Positions 1-8,785 of a stretch of DNA of 64,000 nt are shown piece by piece; the first letter of the stretch is position 1; every line of letters begins with the position of its first letter. Made by a program: the position numbers and the translations under genes. Below the pieces are notes generated by a model. That model saw nothing but the letters and a program-made list of their open reading frames with translations. It made no database searches and was not told where the DNA came from. Origin of the DNA: Gammaproteobacteria bacterium (lineage in GTDB: Bacteria; Pseudomonadota; Gammaproteobacteria; Steroidobacterales; Steroidobacteraceae); NCBI GenBank assembly GCA_021773365.1, contig JAJFKF010000145.1, positions 1 to 64,000 on the forward strand, given 5' to 3'.

Positions 1-23
1 GCCCCCGACACCGCGCCCCACCT

Positions 24-2723
24 TCAAGCATTAACCGCCTTAAGCACCCGCTGCGGCTTCGACACCCCATACCCCTGCGCATAATCCACACCCAGCCCGC
101 GCAGCATCTGGATGATCTCCTGATTCTCCGCAAACTCCGCAATCGTCTGCTTTCCGGTCAGATGCCCGATCTCGTTGATCGACCGCACCATCTCGCGGTC
201 GATCGGATCGTGCAGAATCTCTTTGACAAACGACCCGTCGATCTTCAGAAAGTCCACCGGAAAGTGCTTCAGGTACCCGAACGATGACAGCCCGGTACCA
301 AAGTCATCCAGCGCGAACCGGCACCCCAGCTCCCGCAGCGAACGAATGAAGCGGTTGGCCTGCGAGAAACTCGCCACCGCCGAGGTCTCGGTGATCTCGA
401 AGCAGATCTTGCGCGCGTCGAGACCGCTGCGATGGAACTGCTCGATGACGAAGGGCAGGAACTTGTCATCGCCCAGTGAAAGCCCGGAAAGATTGATCGA
501 ACACATCGACAACCGCTCGCGCTCGTCGGCCTCGGACACCAGCCAGCGGAAGGCATTCTCGATCACCCAGCGGTCGATGCTGGGCGTAATGCCGTAGCGT
601 TCAGCTGCCGTAATGAAATTGTCCGGCGAAACAATCTTGCCGGTCTCATCGCGCATGCGCAGCAGCAACTCGTAGTGCGCGCCCTGGTCCTGTTTCTGCA
701 GCGGCTGGATTGTCTGGCGGAACAATTCGAAGCGCGACTCCTCCAGCGCATTGTTGATACGCGCCGCCCACTGCATCTCGCGCCGGCGGCGCATCAGCTC
801 GATGTCATTCTCCGCGAAGCTGTGTACGCGGTTGCGCCCGGCCTCTTTGGCCGCCGCGCAGGCACTATCGGCCGCACTGATGATGGAAGCCACGTCGGCA
901 TTGTCCGCCGCCACCGGCACTACGCCCACGCTCGCGCCCATGCGGAAGGTGCGTTCCTCCCACAGAAAGCGGAAATTGCGCACCGTCTCGCGCAGGGTCT
1001 CGGCCATGCGCAATGCCTCCTCCAGCGTGCAGTTCTCCAGCAGCACACCGAATTCGTCACCACCCAGGCGCGCCAGCGTGTCGCGCCAGCGGATCTTCGA
1101 CTTCAGCAGCGCGCCCACCTGCCCGAGCAGGGCGTCACCGGCGCTGTGCCCGCAGGTGTCGTTGATGATCTTGAACTGATCGAGATCCAGATAGCAGATC
1201 GCGTAGGCGTTCTCGCGCGCCCGCGCGCTTTTCAACGCCCGCTCCAGCCGCGCCTCGAACTCACGACGGTTGACCAGCCCGGTGAGCACGTCGTGGCTGG
1301 CGTGGTAGGACAGGCGCCGGTTCAGTTCGCGCGATTCGCTGACATCGTGGAAGACCAGAACGCCGCCACCCACCCGCGCCTTGCCTGGTTTGTCGCCCTC
1401 GCTGTGCCGCGCCGGGATGGGCGCCGCCGTGCTGTCCACGTACAGTTCATTGCCGTCACGGCGGATGAGCAGCATGGGGCGCACGGACTTGACCGGGCGC
1501 TCGCGGCGAATGGCCACCGACATCGGATTTTCCAGCGGCTCGCAGGTTTCCTCGTGAAAGGCGCGGAAGATCTCGCCGATGGGCCGGCCCTGGGCGTCCT
1601 CGAGTTTCCAGCCGGTGAGCTCCTCGGCCACTGGATTCAGATACTCCACGCGCGAATGCTCATCGGCGGTAATCACCCCGTCGCCGATGGATTGCAGGGT
1701 GACCTGCGCGCTTTCCTTCTCGCGGAACAGGGCCTCCTCGAAGAGCCGGCGTTCGGTAATGTCCAGCTCGGCGCCAACCAGCCGCAGCAACCGGCCCTGT
1801 TCGTCCAGCCGGGCCTTGGCGCGGCTGCTTACCCAGCGCCACTCGCCATTGCGATGGCGCACGCGATGCACGCTTTCAAACACAGGGCTGCGCCCCTCGA
1901 TGTGTTCGCGGATTCCGGTACGCACGCGGGACAGGTCATCCGGATGGATGAGTTCGCGCCAGTCCGGCGAGTGGTTCATCTCATCGTCGCGGTAGCCGAG
2001 CATGGCCTTCCAGCGCGGAGAGAATTCCGTATGGTTGGCCACCGCGTCGAAATCCCACACGCCTTCATTACTGGTGGCCAGCGACAATGCGCTGCTGTCC
2101 TGCAGGCGAGTGAGATGGGCCTGCATGCGCAGCCGTTCCAGGCCGGAGGCAAAGCTGGCGCCGATGAGTTTCAGCAGCAGATGCAGTTCGGCGTCCCAGC
2201 TCGCTCGCGCCTGCACGGTGCACAGGCCGATGAAGCCGGCCAGCTTCCCCTGCACGGAAAAGCCGATGAGCAGCGCCGCGCCGATGCGCAGGTGTTGCAG
2301 GCGCTGGCCGTCGAGGAGATGTTCGCGCGCCAGGACCGCAGTGTCGCGCAGCTCCACCACACGCAGGTGATCCAGGCGGGTGCTCAACCAGGGCAGGGAG
2401 TCGAGGCTGTCACCCTTGAGCACCTCGGGTGTGCACTGACCGAAGGTCCCCTTGGAAACCGGCACCGATTCGAACCGGCTGCCGCTGGCATCAAGGAAGG
2501 CGACAAAGGTGGCGTCGGCATCGGTGGATTGGCGCAGCACTTCCAGGCTCTGGCGGATGCAGACCTCGGCGCCGGCCTCGGTCATGTTCTGCAGATCGAC
2601 GGCGATTTTGGTGCAGGCCAGGTCCAGGCCCAGTCTCAGTCCGGGACGCGGATGCGAGCCTGTCAGCATGGCGGATGACAGGGCTTCGGCGGGCGCAGGA
2701 TCGTTCGTCGTTTCGGTCGGCAC
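24..2723 (-). CDS. GAF-PAS-PAS-GGDEF-EAL cyclic-di-GMP signalling protein
   Basis: 899 residues from a GTG start; no clear ribosome binding site is visible and an ATG at 2669 is an alternative. The order is an N-terminal GAF-like domain (about 45-200), a PAS domain with PAC-type end DITERR (about 210-330), a second PAS domain (about 335-470), GGDEF (about 480-640) and EAL (about 660-895). The diguanylate cyclase signature GGDEF is intact and is preceded five residues earlier by RWRD, a product-inhibition (RxxD) site. The EAL domain reads ELL for EAL but keeps the catalytic and metal-binding positions seen as INLSG, EITET, DDFGTG, LKIDGSFV and AQGYG. It probably makes and/or degrades c-di-GMP in response to a cytoplasmic signal. 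No membrane segment is visible. Family assignment is firm; the input signal is unknown. Confidence 0.93.
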   Translation of the reverse strand: MPTETTNDPAPAEALSSAMLTGSHPRPGLRLGLDLACTKIAVDLQNMTEAGAEVCIRQSLEVLRQSTDADATFVAFLDASGSRFESVPVSKGTFGQCTPEVLKGDSLDSLPWLSTRLDHLRVVELRDTAVLAREHLLDGQRLQHLRIGAALLIGFSVQGKLAGFIGLCTVQARASWDAELHLLLKLIGASFASGLERLRMQAHLTRLQDSSALSLATSNEGVWDFDAVANHTEFSPRWKAMLGYRDDEMNHSPDWRELIHPDDLSRVRTGIREHIEGRSPVFESVHRVRHRNGEWRWVSSRAKARLDEQGRLLRLVGAELDITERRLFEEALFREKESAQVTLQSIGDGVITADEHSRVEYLNPVAEELTGWKLEDAQGRPIGEIFRAFHEETCEPLENPMSVAIRRERPVKSVRPMLLIRRDGNELYVDSTAAPIPARHSEGDKPGKARVGGGVLVFHDVSESRELNRRLSYHASHDVLTGLVNRREFEARLERALKSARARENAYAICYLDLDQFKIINDTCGHSAGDALLGQVGALLKSKIRWRDTLARLGGDEFGVLLENCTLEEALRMAETLRETVRNFRFLWEERTFRMGASVGVVPVAADNADVASIISAADSACAAAKEAGRNRVHSFAENDIELMRRRREMQWAARINNALEESRFELFRQTIQPLQKQDQGAHYELLLRMRDETGKIVSPDNFITAAERYGITPSIDRWVIENAFRWLVSEADERERLSMCSINLSGLSLGDDKFLPFVIEQFHRSGLDARKICFEITETSAVASFSQANRFIRSLRELGCRFALDDFGTGLSSFGYLKHFPVDFLKIDGSFVKEILHDPIDREMVRSINEIGHLTGKQTIAEFAENQEIIQMLRGLGVDYAQGYGVSKPQRVLKAVNA

Positions 2724-2924
2724 TGTGCGGGTGTGCCTTGTGATAAGTGCGCCGGCATTCTGACACAGTCAGACAGGAAAACAAGGTAAGCGATTGATAG
2801 GGAAGAGGTCTGCCACGGTTCTGGACGGCGCCTCGTCGGCCTCGCGCGACAGGATCGGTGTCAACGGACGCCCGGGGCTCCCGTTATTGCCCGCATGACT
2901 GATCAACAGCGGGAGAATCCAGTG

Positions 2925-4814
2925 ATGTCACCTTCTAGTTCGAGCCTTCGCGGCTGGCTCCTTACACCCCTGGCGGCCCTGCTGCTCGGCCGGGTCGTCT
3001 GCGGCGGCGGCGGTAGCGGCAATGGCGGTAGCACGGCGAACAACGACCCGGGCAGCTCCGGCTCGCAGCAATGCGCGTCGGGTGGCTGCGGCGAGGTGCT
3101 GGTCGCGCTGACCGATGCGGATGGCGATTTTCTCAGCTACAGCGTCGATGTGCTGTCGCTGACACTCAAGAAAGCCAACGGCGACGAGGTGCAGACCCTG
3201 CCCAGCAGCACACGCGTGGACTTCGCGCAGCTGGTGGACCTCACCGAGTTTTTCACCGCGGCCACCATTCCCAATGGCGCCTATGTCGAAGGCAGCATCC
3301 GCCTGGACTTCAGCAATGCCGAGGTCACGGTGGAAGTGAACGGCGAACCGACGGCGACCACCGTGGCGGATGAAGACGGTGCGCCGCTGGGCACAGTGGA
3401 CCTGCAGATCGTGCTCGACAACGCCAATCACGTTGTCGTCGCGCCGGGGCGCCCCGCCTTCCTGCAGCTGGACTTCGACCTGGCCGCTACGCACGCCGTG
3501 GACATCAGCACCAGCCCGGTGACGGCCGTGGCCCGCCCCCTCATTGTGGCCACCATCGATCCGATCGAAGAAAAGGAGATGCGCGTGCGCGGTCCTCTGC
3601 TCAGCGTCGACACCGAGGCGAGCAGTTACCTGATCGACGTGCGTCCCTTCCTGCACCGCACCGCCCGCTTCGGCCGGCTGACGGTAAACACCACCGCTGA
3701 TACCGCCTTCGAGGTGGATGGCGTGACCTACACCGGCGCCACGGGTCTGCGGGCGATGGCCGACCTCGATGCCGGCAGCGCCACGGCCGCCTTCGGCACA
3801 CTGAACCTGGAGACGCGCCGCTTCACCGCCGAGCGTGTGCATGCCGGCACCAGCGTGCCGGGCGATCGCTTCGATGTGCTGTGGGGCAATGTGACCGCGC
3901 GCCGGGGCGACACGCTCATCGTGCGCGGCGGCACCCTGATCCGTCGCTCCGGCACCCGCAGCTATGTGCGCAATGACATCGAACTCAAGGTCGGACCGGA
4001 CACCGGCGTGAGCCGCGACGGTCGCGATGGCAGCGACCTCGACGCCGGCGCCCTGTCAATCGGCCAGCGCATTCACGCCTTTGGCGAGGTCAGCCAGGAC
4101 GATGAAGGCAAGCTGACACTGGATGCCAGCTCCGGCCGCGTGCGCATGCACCTCACGCATCTGTGGGGCACGGTGAAATCCAGCCTGCCAGGAATGCTGA
4201 CGCTGGACCTCGACGCCATTGACGACCGCCGGGTGAGCATTTTCGACTTCAGCGGCACCGGCATGGCACCGCTCATGGACGCCGATCCCGATAACTACGA
4301 AGTGTCCACCGGACAGCTGGACCTGAATCTGTTCCCGCAGACCGCACCCACCCGCGTGTTCGGTTTTGTCACGCCCTTCGGCCTGGCGCCGCCGGACTTC
4401 GAGGGCCGCACCATCGTGGACTTCGCCACGGTGCGCGCCATCATGGGCATCGGCTGGGGCCTACAAGGTTCGGCTGCGCCCTTCTTCAGCGTGCAGGCCA
4501 GCGGCATCGTGCTTGATCAGACAAACGACGAACTCGGCGTGCGTCATCACATCAAGATCGGGCCACGTCTGATCGACATCACCGCGCTGGCGTCCTCGCC
4601 AACCATCGTCCCCTTCGGCGAGCGCGGGCTGTACGCCATCGGCATGGGCCGGCGCGTGGAAATGTTCTCGAACTTCGAGCGTTTCACCGCGCGGCTGAAC
4701 GAAAAACTGGGCGCGGGCAGCAAGGTGCTGAGCCTCAGCGCCAGTGGCGGCTACGACACGGCGAGCTCAACGCTGAGTGCGCGCGAGGTGCACATCAGCA
4801 TGACGGATCAATAG
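2925..4814 (+). CDS. DUF4382-type cell-surface protein, probable lipoprotein
   Basis: 629 residues if translation starts at ATG 2925, which has GGGAGA at 2911-2916; an upstream in-frame ATG at 2895 lacks such a site. A short hydrophobic leader (PLAALLLGRVVCGGGG) ends in Cys then Gly-rich linker, as in lipoproteins, but the residues before Cys (RVV) are a poor lipobox. The first folded part (about 55-190) resembles the DUF4382 family (CGEVLVALTDADGDFLSYSV and a following VDFAQLVDLTEFF stretch). The rest is repeated beta-rich segments of DUF5666-like character (for example RVRGPLLSVDTEASSY and WGTVKSSLPGMLTLDL). Proteins of this kind are surface or periplasmic and of unknown function. It is a single-gene unit ending at a strong terminator. 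Confidence 0.75.
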   Translation: MSPSSSSLRGWLLTPLAALLLGRVVCGGGGSGNGGSTANNDPGSSGSQQCASGGCGEVLVALTDADGDFLSYSVDVLSLTLKKANGDEVQTLPSSTRVDFAQLVDLTEFFTAATIPNGAYVEGSIRLDFSNAEVTVEVNGEPTATTVADEDGAPLGTVDLQIVLDNANHVVVAPGRPAFLQLDFDLAATHAVDISTSPVTAVARPLIVATIDPIEEKEMRVRGPLLSVDTEASSYLIDVRPFLHRTARFGRLTVNTTADTAFEVDGVTYTGATGLRAMADLDAGSATAAFGTLNLETRRFTAERVHAGTSVPGDRFDVLWGNVTARRGDTLIVRGGTLIRRSGTRSYVRNDIELKVGPDTGVSRDGRDGSDLDAGALSIGQRIHAFGEVSQDDEGKLTLDASSGRVRMHLTHLWGTVKSSLPGMLTLDLDAIDDRRVSIFDFSGTGMAPLMDADPDNYEVSTGQLDLNLFPQTAPTRVFGFVTPFGLAPPDFEGRTIVDFATVRAIMGIGWGLQGSAAPFFSVQASGIVLDQTNDELGVRHHIKIGPRLIDITALASSPTIVPFGERGLYAIGMGRRVEMFSNFERFTARLNEKLGAGSKVLSLSASGGYDTASSTLSAREVHISMTDQ

Positions 4815-4871
4815 GCATCCCCCTGCCCTGAAGGGCCTTGGCCTGATGGACCTGGCCTGATGAAAGATAAC

Positions 4872-4900
4872 GGCCCGCGCCTCGGCGCGGGCCTTTTTTT
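4872..4900 (+). terminator. Rho-independent terminator after the DUF4382 gene
   Basis: A perfect 9-bp GC stem (4872-4880 with 4885-4893), a four-base loop and seven T residues at 4894-4900. It lies between two convergent genes. The A-rich sequence before the stem may let it also stop transcripts of the glycosyltransferase gene on the other strand. Confidence 0.92.
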
Positions 4901-4912
4901 GCTCGCAGCGGA

Positions 4913-5641
4913 TCAGGACTCGGTGACATCAAGGCCCGCCTTGTAGCGCGCCCTGAGCCACATCACACCGAACAGATCGACAATGCCCACCCAGAGGCGG
5001 TTATGCAGACCGTACTTGGAGCTGCCGCGCGTTCGCGGCCGATGACTCACGGGTATGGAGACCACCTTCGAGCCGGCACGCTGGAACAGCGCCGGCAGGA
5101 AGCGATGCATGTGATCAAAGGCCGGCAGCGCCAGGAAGGTCTCACGGTGATACAGCTTGATGCCGCAGCCGGTGTCCGGCGTCCCGTCGCCCAGCATGCC
5201 GCCGCGCACCCCGTTGGCGATGCGCGAGGACAGCCACCGCAGCCAGGTATCGCGCCGGCTGACCCGATTGCCCATGAACAACATCACTCCGGCGTTCTGC
5301 GCCTGATCGCGCGCGGCAATCAGCGCCGGAATATCGGCCGGATCGTTCTGCCCATCACCATCCAGCGTCGCAATCCACGGCCCGCGCGCGGCCACCGTGC
5401 CGCTGCGCACGGCCGCACTCTGCCCGCTACGGAATGAATGACGCAGCAGCCGCAACTCTGTCAGCCCCTCCGCCCGCGCCTGCAGGGCCGCCTGTGCGGT
5501 GCCATCGGTGCTGCCGTCATCGACAAAAATCATCTCGAAGACAATCCGGCCACGCAGCGCAGCGGCAATCTCCCGCGCCAGCGGCGCCAGATTCTCCACC
5601 TCATTGCAGACCGGTACGACAACAGATATTTCAGGATTCAT
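4913..5641 (-). CDS. Family 2 glycosyltransferase (polyprenyl-phosphate type)
   Basis: 242 residues, about the length of dolichol-/undecaprenyl-phosphate sugar transferases without C-terminal membrane segments. The GT2 A-fold is plain: SVVVPVCNEVENL at the N-terminus, FVDDGSTDGT (nucleotide-sugar binding) and LDGDGQNDPADIP (metal-binding DxD region). The HRPRTRGSSKYG motif is typical of the DPM1-like subgroup that transfers sugars to lipid phosphate carriers for envelope glycan or lipid A modification. Start ATG at 5641 is followed directly by the fold. It is transcribed in the same direction as the acyltransferase operon upstream but is separated from it by a large palindrome. The donor sugar cannot be told. 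Confidence 0.88.
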   Translation of the reverse strand: MNPEISVVVPVCNEVENLAPLAREIAAALRGRIVFEMIFVDDGSTDGTAQAALQARAEGLTELRLLRHSFRSGQSAAVRSGTVAARGPWIATLDGDGQNDPADIPALIAARDQAQNAGVMLFMGNRVSRRDTWLRWLSSRIANGVRGGMLGDGTPDTGCGIKLYHRETFLALPAFDHMHRFLPALFQRAGSKVVSIPVSHRPRTRGSSKYGLHNRLWVGIVDLFGVMWLRARYKAGLDVTES

Positions 5642-5675
5642 AGCTTCTCGATAAATTGCATGCCGACAGCTCGCT

Positions 5676-5764
5676 GCGTGGCGTCTGACCGGGGGAAGTT
5701 ATCCACAGTTTAAGGGGGGGATTCCCATAAACTGTGGATAACTTCCCCCGGTCAGACGCCACGC
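5676..5764. repeat. 37-bp-arm perfect palindrome with two inverted DnaA boxes
   Basis: Left arm 5676-5712 and right arm 5728-5764 are exact reverse complements (37 of 37), separated by 15 bases that themselves contain a G-run and CCC. Each arm carries the consensus DnaA box TTATCCACA: at 5699-5707 on the plus strand and 5733-5741 on the minus strand. The right arm covers the stop codon and last codons of the DUF374 acyltransferase gene. It could form a very stable hairpin and act as a transcript end, be a small mobile palindromic element, or bind DnaA. Only the symmetry and boxes are seen directly. Confidence 0.95.
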
Positions 5765-6498
5765 CCTCCACTGCCCATCCTTTGCATCTCCCACGCCTGC
5801 TCAAACAACCGCTGCATCCTCGCCTCCATCTCCCGCTGTATCCGCTCAACCTCGGCATCATCCGCCCCCCTCGGCACGAACAAAGGCTCCCCCACTACCA
5901 GGACCACCCGCGTAAACGGCCGCGGAATCACGAACCGGTCCCAGGTACGCAGCACCCAGGCATGCCGGGCCGACCAGGCCAGCGGTACCAGCGGCGCACC
6001 CGAGAGCTGGGCCAGCTTGACCACACCCGGCTTGAACTGCGAATGCGGACCGGAGGGTCCGTCCGGCGTCACCCCAATGGAAATACCTTCGCGCATCAGC
6101 GCCTTGCTCATCGCGCGCAGCGCCTGTGCGCCACCCGCCGTCGTCGACCCGCGAAAGACCAGCCCGCCGCCTATGCGCCTGGCCACTGCGGCAGGCACTT
6201 CCCCATCAACCGAAGCGCTGATCAGCCAGCCGATGCGTGCGCCACGGCCGATCAATCCGCACAGATACCGCCAGCACAGCAGCTGATGGCGATGCCAGTA
6301 ACAGACCACCGCCGTTTGCCCGGAAAGCAGACGGCCTTCCAGGTATTCGCCGCCTTGCACACGTTCGATCCGACAGGTCGACCAGAACAGCCGGAGCAGC
6401 CCCACGCCGATGGGCACCAACAGTGCGTATCCCATGCGCCGCAGAGGCGTCAGCTGCCGCTTGGTACGCTTAGCGCTCTTTTGTCGAATTCTTCGCAT
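5752..6498 (-). CDS. DUF374-family lysophospholipid acyltransferase-like protein
   Basis: 248 residues from ATG 6498, chosen because the reading frame upstream lies inside the preceding gene and lacks family character. It overlaps that gene by 29 bp. The DUF374 domain is seen in TAVVCYWHRHQLLCWRYL (the HRxxLL-type acyltransferase box), LVFRGSTTAGGAQALRAM and ISIGVTPDGPSGPHSQFKPG, all characteristic of this family. One N-terminal hydrophobic segment (about 22-40) may anchor it in the inner membrane. It is the last gene of a three-gene operon with two LpxL-type acyltransferases, so a role in acylating lipid A or another envelope lipid is likely but inferred from position. Confidence 0.88.
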   Translation of the reverse strand: MRRIRQKSAKRTKRQLTPLRRMGYALLVPIGVGLLRLFWSTCRIERVQGGEYLEGRLLSGQTAVVCYWHRHQLLCWRYLCGLIGRGARIGWLISASVDGEVPAAVARRIGGGLVFRGSTTAGGAQALRAMSKALMREGISIGVTPDGPSGPHSQFKPGVVKLAQLSGAPLVPLAWSARHAWVLRTWDRFVIPRPFTRVVLVVGEPLFVPRGADDAEVERIQREMEARMQRLFEQAWEMQRMGSGGRGV

Positions 6499-7399
6499 AG
6501 TAGTTCGGATAGTCCTTGCCCACGCCCTTGAAGCGGCGGTGGATCCACAGATACTGCTCGGGCACGCGACGCACCTGCGCTTCGACCAGTGCATTCAGCC
6601 GCGTCGCATCGGCCAGCGCGTCGCCGCTGGGGAAATTATCCAGCGCCGGGTAAATCACTGCGCGATAACCCCGCGCGCCTGGCAGGCGCTCGGGAAAATA
6701 GGGCAACACCACTGCCCCGGTGGTGCGCGCCAGGCGTGAAGTGGCCGAGTTGGTGCCGGCGGCAATGCCGAAGAACGGCGCCATCACCGCACCCTTGTGC
6801 CGATAGGCCTGATCCGGCGCATACCAGACACTCTCGTTGGCCCGCAGCGCGCCCACCAGCGTGCGCACATCGTCACGGGGAATCGCGCGCCTTGAGCGGC
6901 GCGCGCGCACTTTGCCGAGGACGTAGGCCAGCGCACGGTTCTTCGACGGCCGGTACATGATGTTCACCGGCGCACGCGCGGTCAAAGCCCGGGCGCCGAT
7001 CTCCAGCGCGGTGAAATGCGCCGAGAACAGGATGGCGCCGTGACCCTGCGCCAGGGCGGCCTGAATATGCTCCATACCCTCGACCTGGATCAATCCGATG
7101 ATGCGGCGATCCGAAGCCCACCAGCTCAGCGCGGTCTCGAAAGGCGCCAGACCCAGACTGCGGAAGTGACGCCTCAGCAGCTGCTCCCTCGCTGGTTCAT
7201 CGAGCTCAGGGAAACACAGCTCAAGGTTCCGACTGGCAATGCGTACATAGCGCAACGGCAGACGGCGCACCACTGCGCCCAGCAATGCTCCGAGAATGGT
7301 CAGTACCCGGTATGGCAACAGTGCCGAAATGCGCAACAACCCCAAGCCGATCCACGTCGGCCAGTAGCGCGGCGCCAACAGGTTCAACTGGAATTTCAT
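6470..7399 (-). CDS. LpxL/LpxM-type lipid A acyltransferase (second copy)
   Basis: 309 residues starting at ATG 7399, which overlaps the stop of the upstream paralog by the 4-bp ATGA arrangement. Like the LpxL/HtrB family it starts with a hydrophobic anchor (LAPRYWPTWIGLGLLRISAL) and has the catalytic HX4E box as SAHFTALEIGAR, with RPSKNRALAYVL and the later WYAPDQAYRHKG box. Members transfer a secondary acyl chain from acyl-ACP to Kdo2-lipid A at the inner face of the inner membrane. The adjacent paralog shares the same landmarks, so the pair may supply the two secondary acylations (LpxL then LpxM), although which does which cannot be decided here. Confidence 0.92.
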   Translation of the reverse strand: MKFQLNLLAPRYWPTWIGLGLLRISALLPYRVLTILGALLGAVVRRLPLRYVRIASRNLELCFPELDEPAREQLLRRHFRSLGLAPFETALSWWASDRRIIGLIQVEGMEHIQAALAQGHGAILFSAHFTALEIGARALTARAPVNIMYRPSKNRALAYVLGKVRARRSRRAIPRDDVRTLVGALRANESVWYAPDQAYRHKGAVMAPFFGIAAGTNSATSRLARTTGAVVLPYFPERLPGARGYRAVIYPALDNFPSGDALADATRLNALVEAQVRRVPEQYLWIHRRFKGVGKDYPNYYAKNSTKER

Positions 7400-8403
7400 G
7401 ACTTTCTGTACGGATCGTCGGCCGTGTCCGGACGCTTGAAACGTTTGTAGGTCCACAGGTACTGCTCGGGACACAGGTAGACCTGTTCTTCAACCAGCGC
7501 GTGCAACCGTGCAGCATCGACGGCCGGGTCCGCAGAAGGGAAATCTGCCAGCGGTTCGCCGATACGCACCCGATACCGATGGCACGAGACACCGTCATCG
7601 GACCGCCGCATCGTCAGACGCTCAATCGAGAACGGCAGAACCGCAGCGCCACTCATGCGCGCGATCCTCGACGGCGCGGTATTGCTCAGTACGGGGATGC
7701 CAAAGAAGGGGGCCAGCACGCTGGAACGCGCGTCCTCTACCTGATCAGCGGCGAACCATACCGGACGGGTCTGCCGCAGAACCCCGATGAGTTCACGCGC
7801 CTTGTCGCTGGGAATCAGTTGCATCGCATCTGCCCCCAGGCTGTGCTCGAACTGCCAGGCCAGCAGTGCATTCTTGGGTCGCTGGTACATCACCGCCGCC
7901 GCTGTCCGACCGGCCAGAGCGCGCGCACCGAGTTCAGCCGCCGTGAAATGCGCGGTGAACAGCAGCACACCGCGACCGCTTTGCAGCACCTGCTCCAGCC
8001 GTTCCAGCCCCTCCACCCGGATCAGCGCCACGATACGTGCGGGGGAAGCCCACCAGGCCAGCGCCGTCTCGAACAGCGCGCAGCCCAGCGACTCGAAATG
8101 CCGCCGCAGCAGCGCCGAACGCTCCCCCGCCGTGAGCTGGGGAAAGCAAAGGCCCAGGTTGATCTGCCCGATTCGCCGCTCGCGGCGCGCCAGGCGCCCG
8201 GCCAACCGCCCCAGCCCCCGCCCCAGCGCCATCTGTGTCGAAAAGGGCAGCAATACCAGCAGGCGCATCAGGCCCAGCCCCAGCCACACCCCCCAGTAGC
8301 GCGGCGCCAGAGACCAGCCGGGCGGGGAGCCGCCTTGACGCTTCACGGGCATTGGCGAACGCGCGGGTACAGATTCAGGGCATTCATGAAGGGGGCGAAG
8401 CAT
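7396..8403 (-). CDS. LpxL/LpxM-type lipid A acyltransferase (first copy)
   Basis: Up to 335 residues; an ATG at 8352 (318 residues) is an equally plausible start because neither has a clear ribosome binding site. The conserved core begins at SLAPRYWGVWLGLGLMRLLV. The catalytic HX4E box is TAHFTAAELGAR, followed by YQRPKNALLAW and WFAADQVEDARSS. First gene of the acyltransferase operon, translationally coupled to the next gene (ATGA). It is divergent from feoA, and the 64-bp gap holds a Fur box, so iron status might also affect this gene; that is an inference from spacing only. Confidence 0.92.
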   Translation of the reverse strand: MLRPLHECPESVPARSPMPVKRQGGSPPGWSLAPRYWGVWLGLGLMRLLVLLPFSTQMALGRGLGRLAGRLARRERRIGQINLGLCFPQLTAGERSALLRRHFESLGCALFETALAWWASPARIVALIRVEGLERLEQVLQSGRGVLLFTAHFTAAELGARALAGRTAAAVMYQRPKNALLAWQFEHSLGADAMQLIPSDKARELIGVLRQTRPVWFAADQVEDARSSVLAPFFGIPVLSNTAPSRIARMSGAAVLPFSIERLTMRRSDDGVSCHRYRVRIGEPLADFPSADPAVDAARLHALVEEQVYLCPEQYLWTYKRFKRPDTADDPYRKS

Positions 8404-8436
8404 ACCAATGTTGGCTTGCCGCAGAGCTTGAACAAA

Positions 8437-8459
8437 TGAGAATTATTATCATCTATACT
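8437..8459 (+). promoter_or_regulatory. Fur box and -10 element of the feo promoter
   Basis: Positions 8437-8451 read TGAGAATTATTATCA, matching the 7-1-7 Fur consensus TGATAATNATTATCA at 14 of 15 bases including the free centre. A near-consensus -10 TATACT follows at 8454-8459. Initiation 7 bases later would fall at or next to the feoA start codon (8468), so the message may be leaderless; no Shine-Dalgarno sequence is present. Ferric-uptake-regulator repression of ferrous iron uptake under iron sufficiency is the expected logic. Confidence 0.85.
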
Positions 8460-8467
8460 GCACACAC

Positions 8468-8785
8468 ATGAGCCATCTCCCCCCCCAGACTGACGGCAGC
8501 CCGGACACCAGCGGGCCGGCCGTCCCCCTGAGCACGCTGCGCCGCGGGATCGCCGCCCACGTGGTCGAGGTCATCGACCGGCAGGAGTCCCTAGGCGATG
8601 AAGCCCGCTCCACACTGGCCCGGCGGCTGGTGGAAATCGGCTTCGTGCGAGGCGAGCGCTGCGAAGTGATAGGCGAATCCTGGCCCGGGCGCGATCCGAT
8701 CGCCGTGCGCATCGGCAACAGCACCTTCGCCCTGCGCCGCCGCGAAGCCAGTGCCATTCTGGTCACCATCGAGCACCGGCCATGA
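8468..8785 (+). CDS. feoA: FeoA-family ferrous iron transport accessory protein
   Basis: 105 residues, longer than the usual 75-85 because of a roughly 25-residue Pro/Ser-rich N-terminal extension. The SH3-like FeoA core is visible from about residue 38: LARRLVEIGFVRGERCEVIGES and then IAVRIGNSTFALRRREASAILV (each spans the beta-barrel strands). FeoA is a small cytoplasmic partner of the FeoB channel. The gene overlaps feoB by 4 bp (ATGA) and lies directly behind a Fur box. The start codon sits about 9 bases after the putative -10, suggesting leaderless translation. Confidence 0.9.
   Translation: MSHLPPQTDGSPDTSGPAVPLSTLRRGIAAHVVEVIDRQESLGDEARSTLARRLVEIGFVRGERCEVIGESWPGRDPIAVRIGNSTFALRRREASAILVTIEHRP

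Noticed and set aside
675-2678. 667-codon open frame antisense to the GGDEF-EAL gene
   Set aside because: High-GC shadow frame; low-complexity His/Gln/Arg/Ala composition, no motif, and the opposite strand is a clear multi-domain protein.
8401-8470. Riboswitch-like leader for feo
   Set aside because: The gap is 64 bp, is filled by a Fur box and -10 element, and leaves no room for a structured leader.
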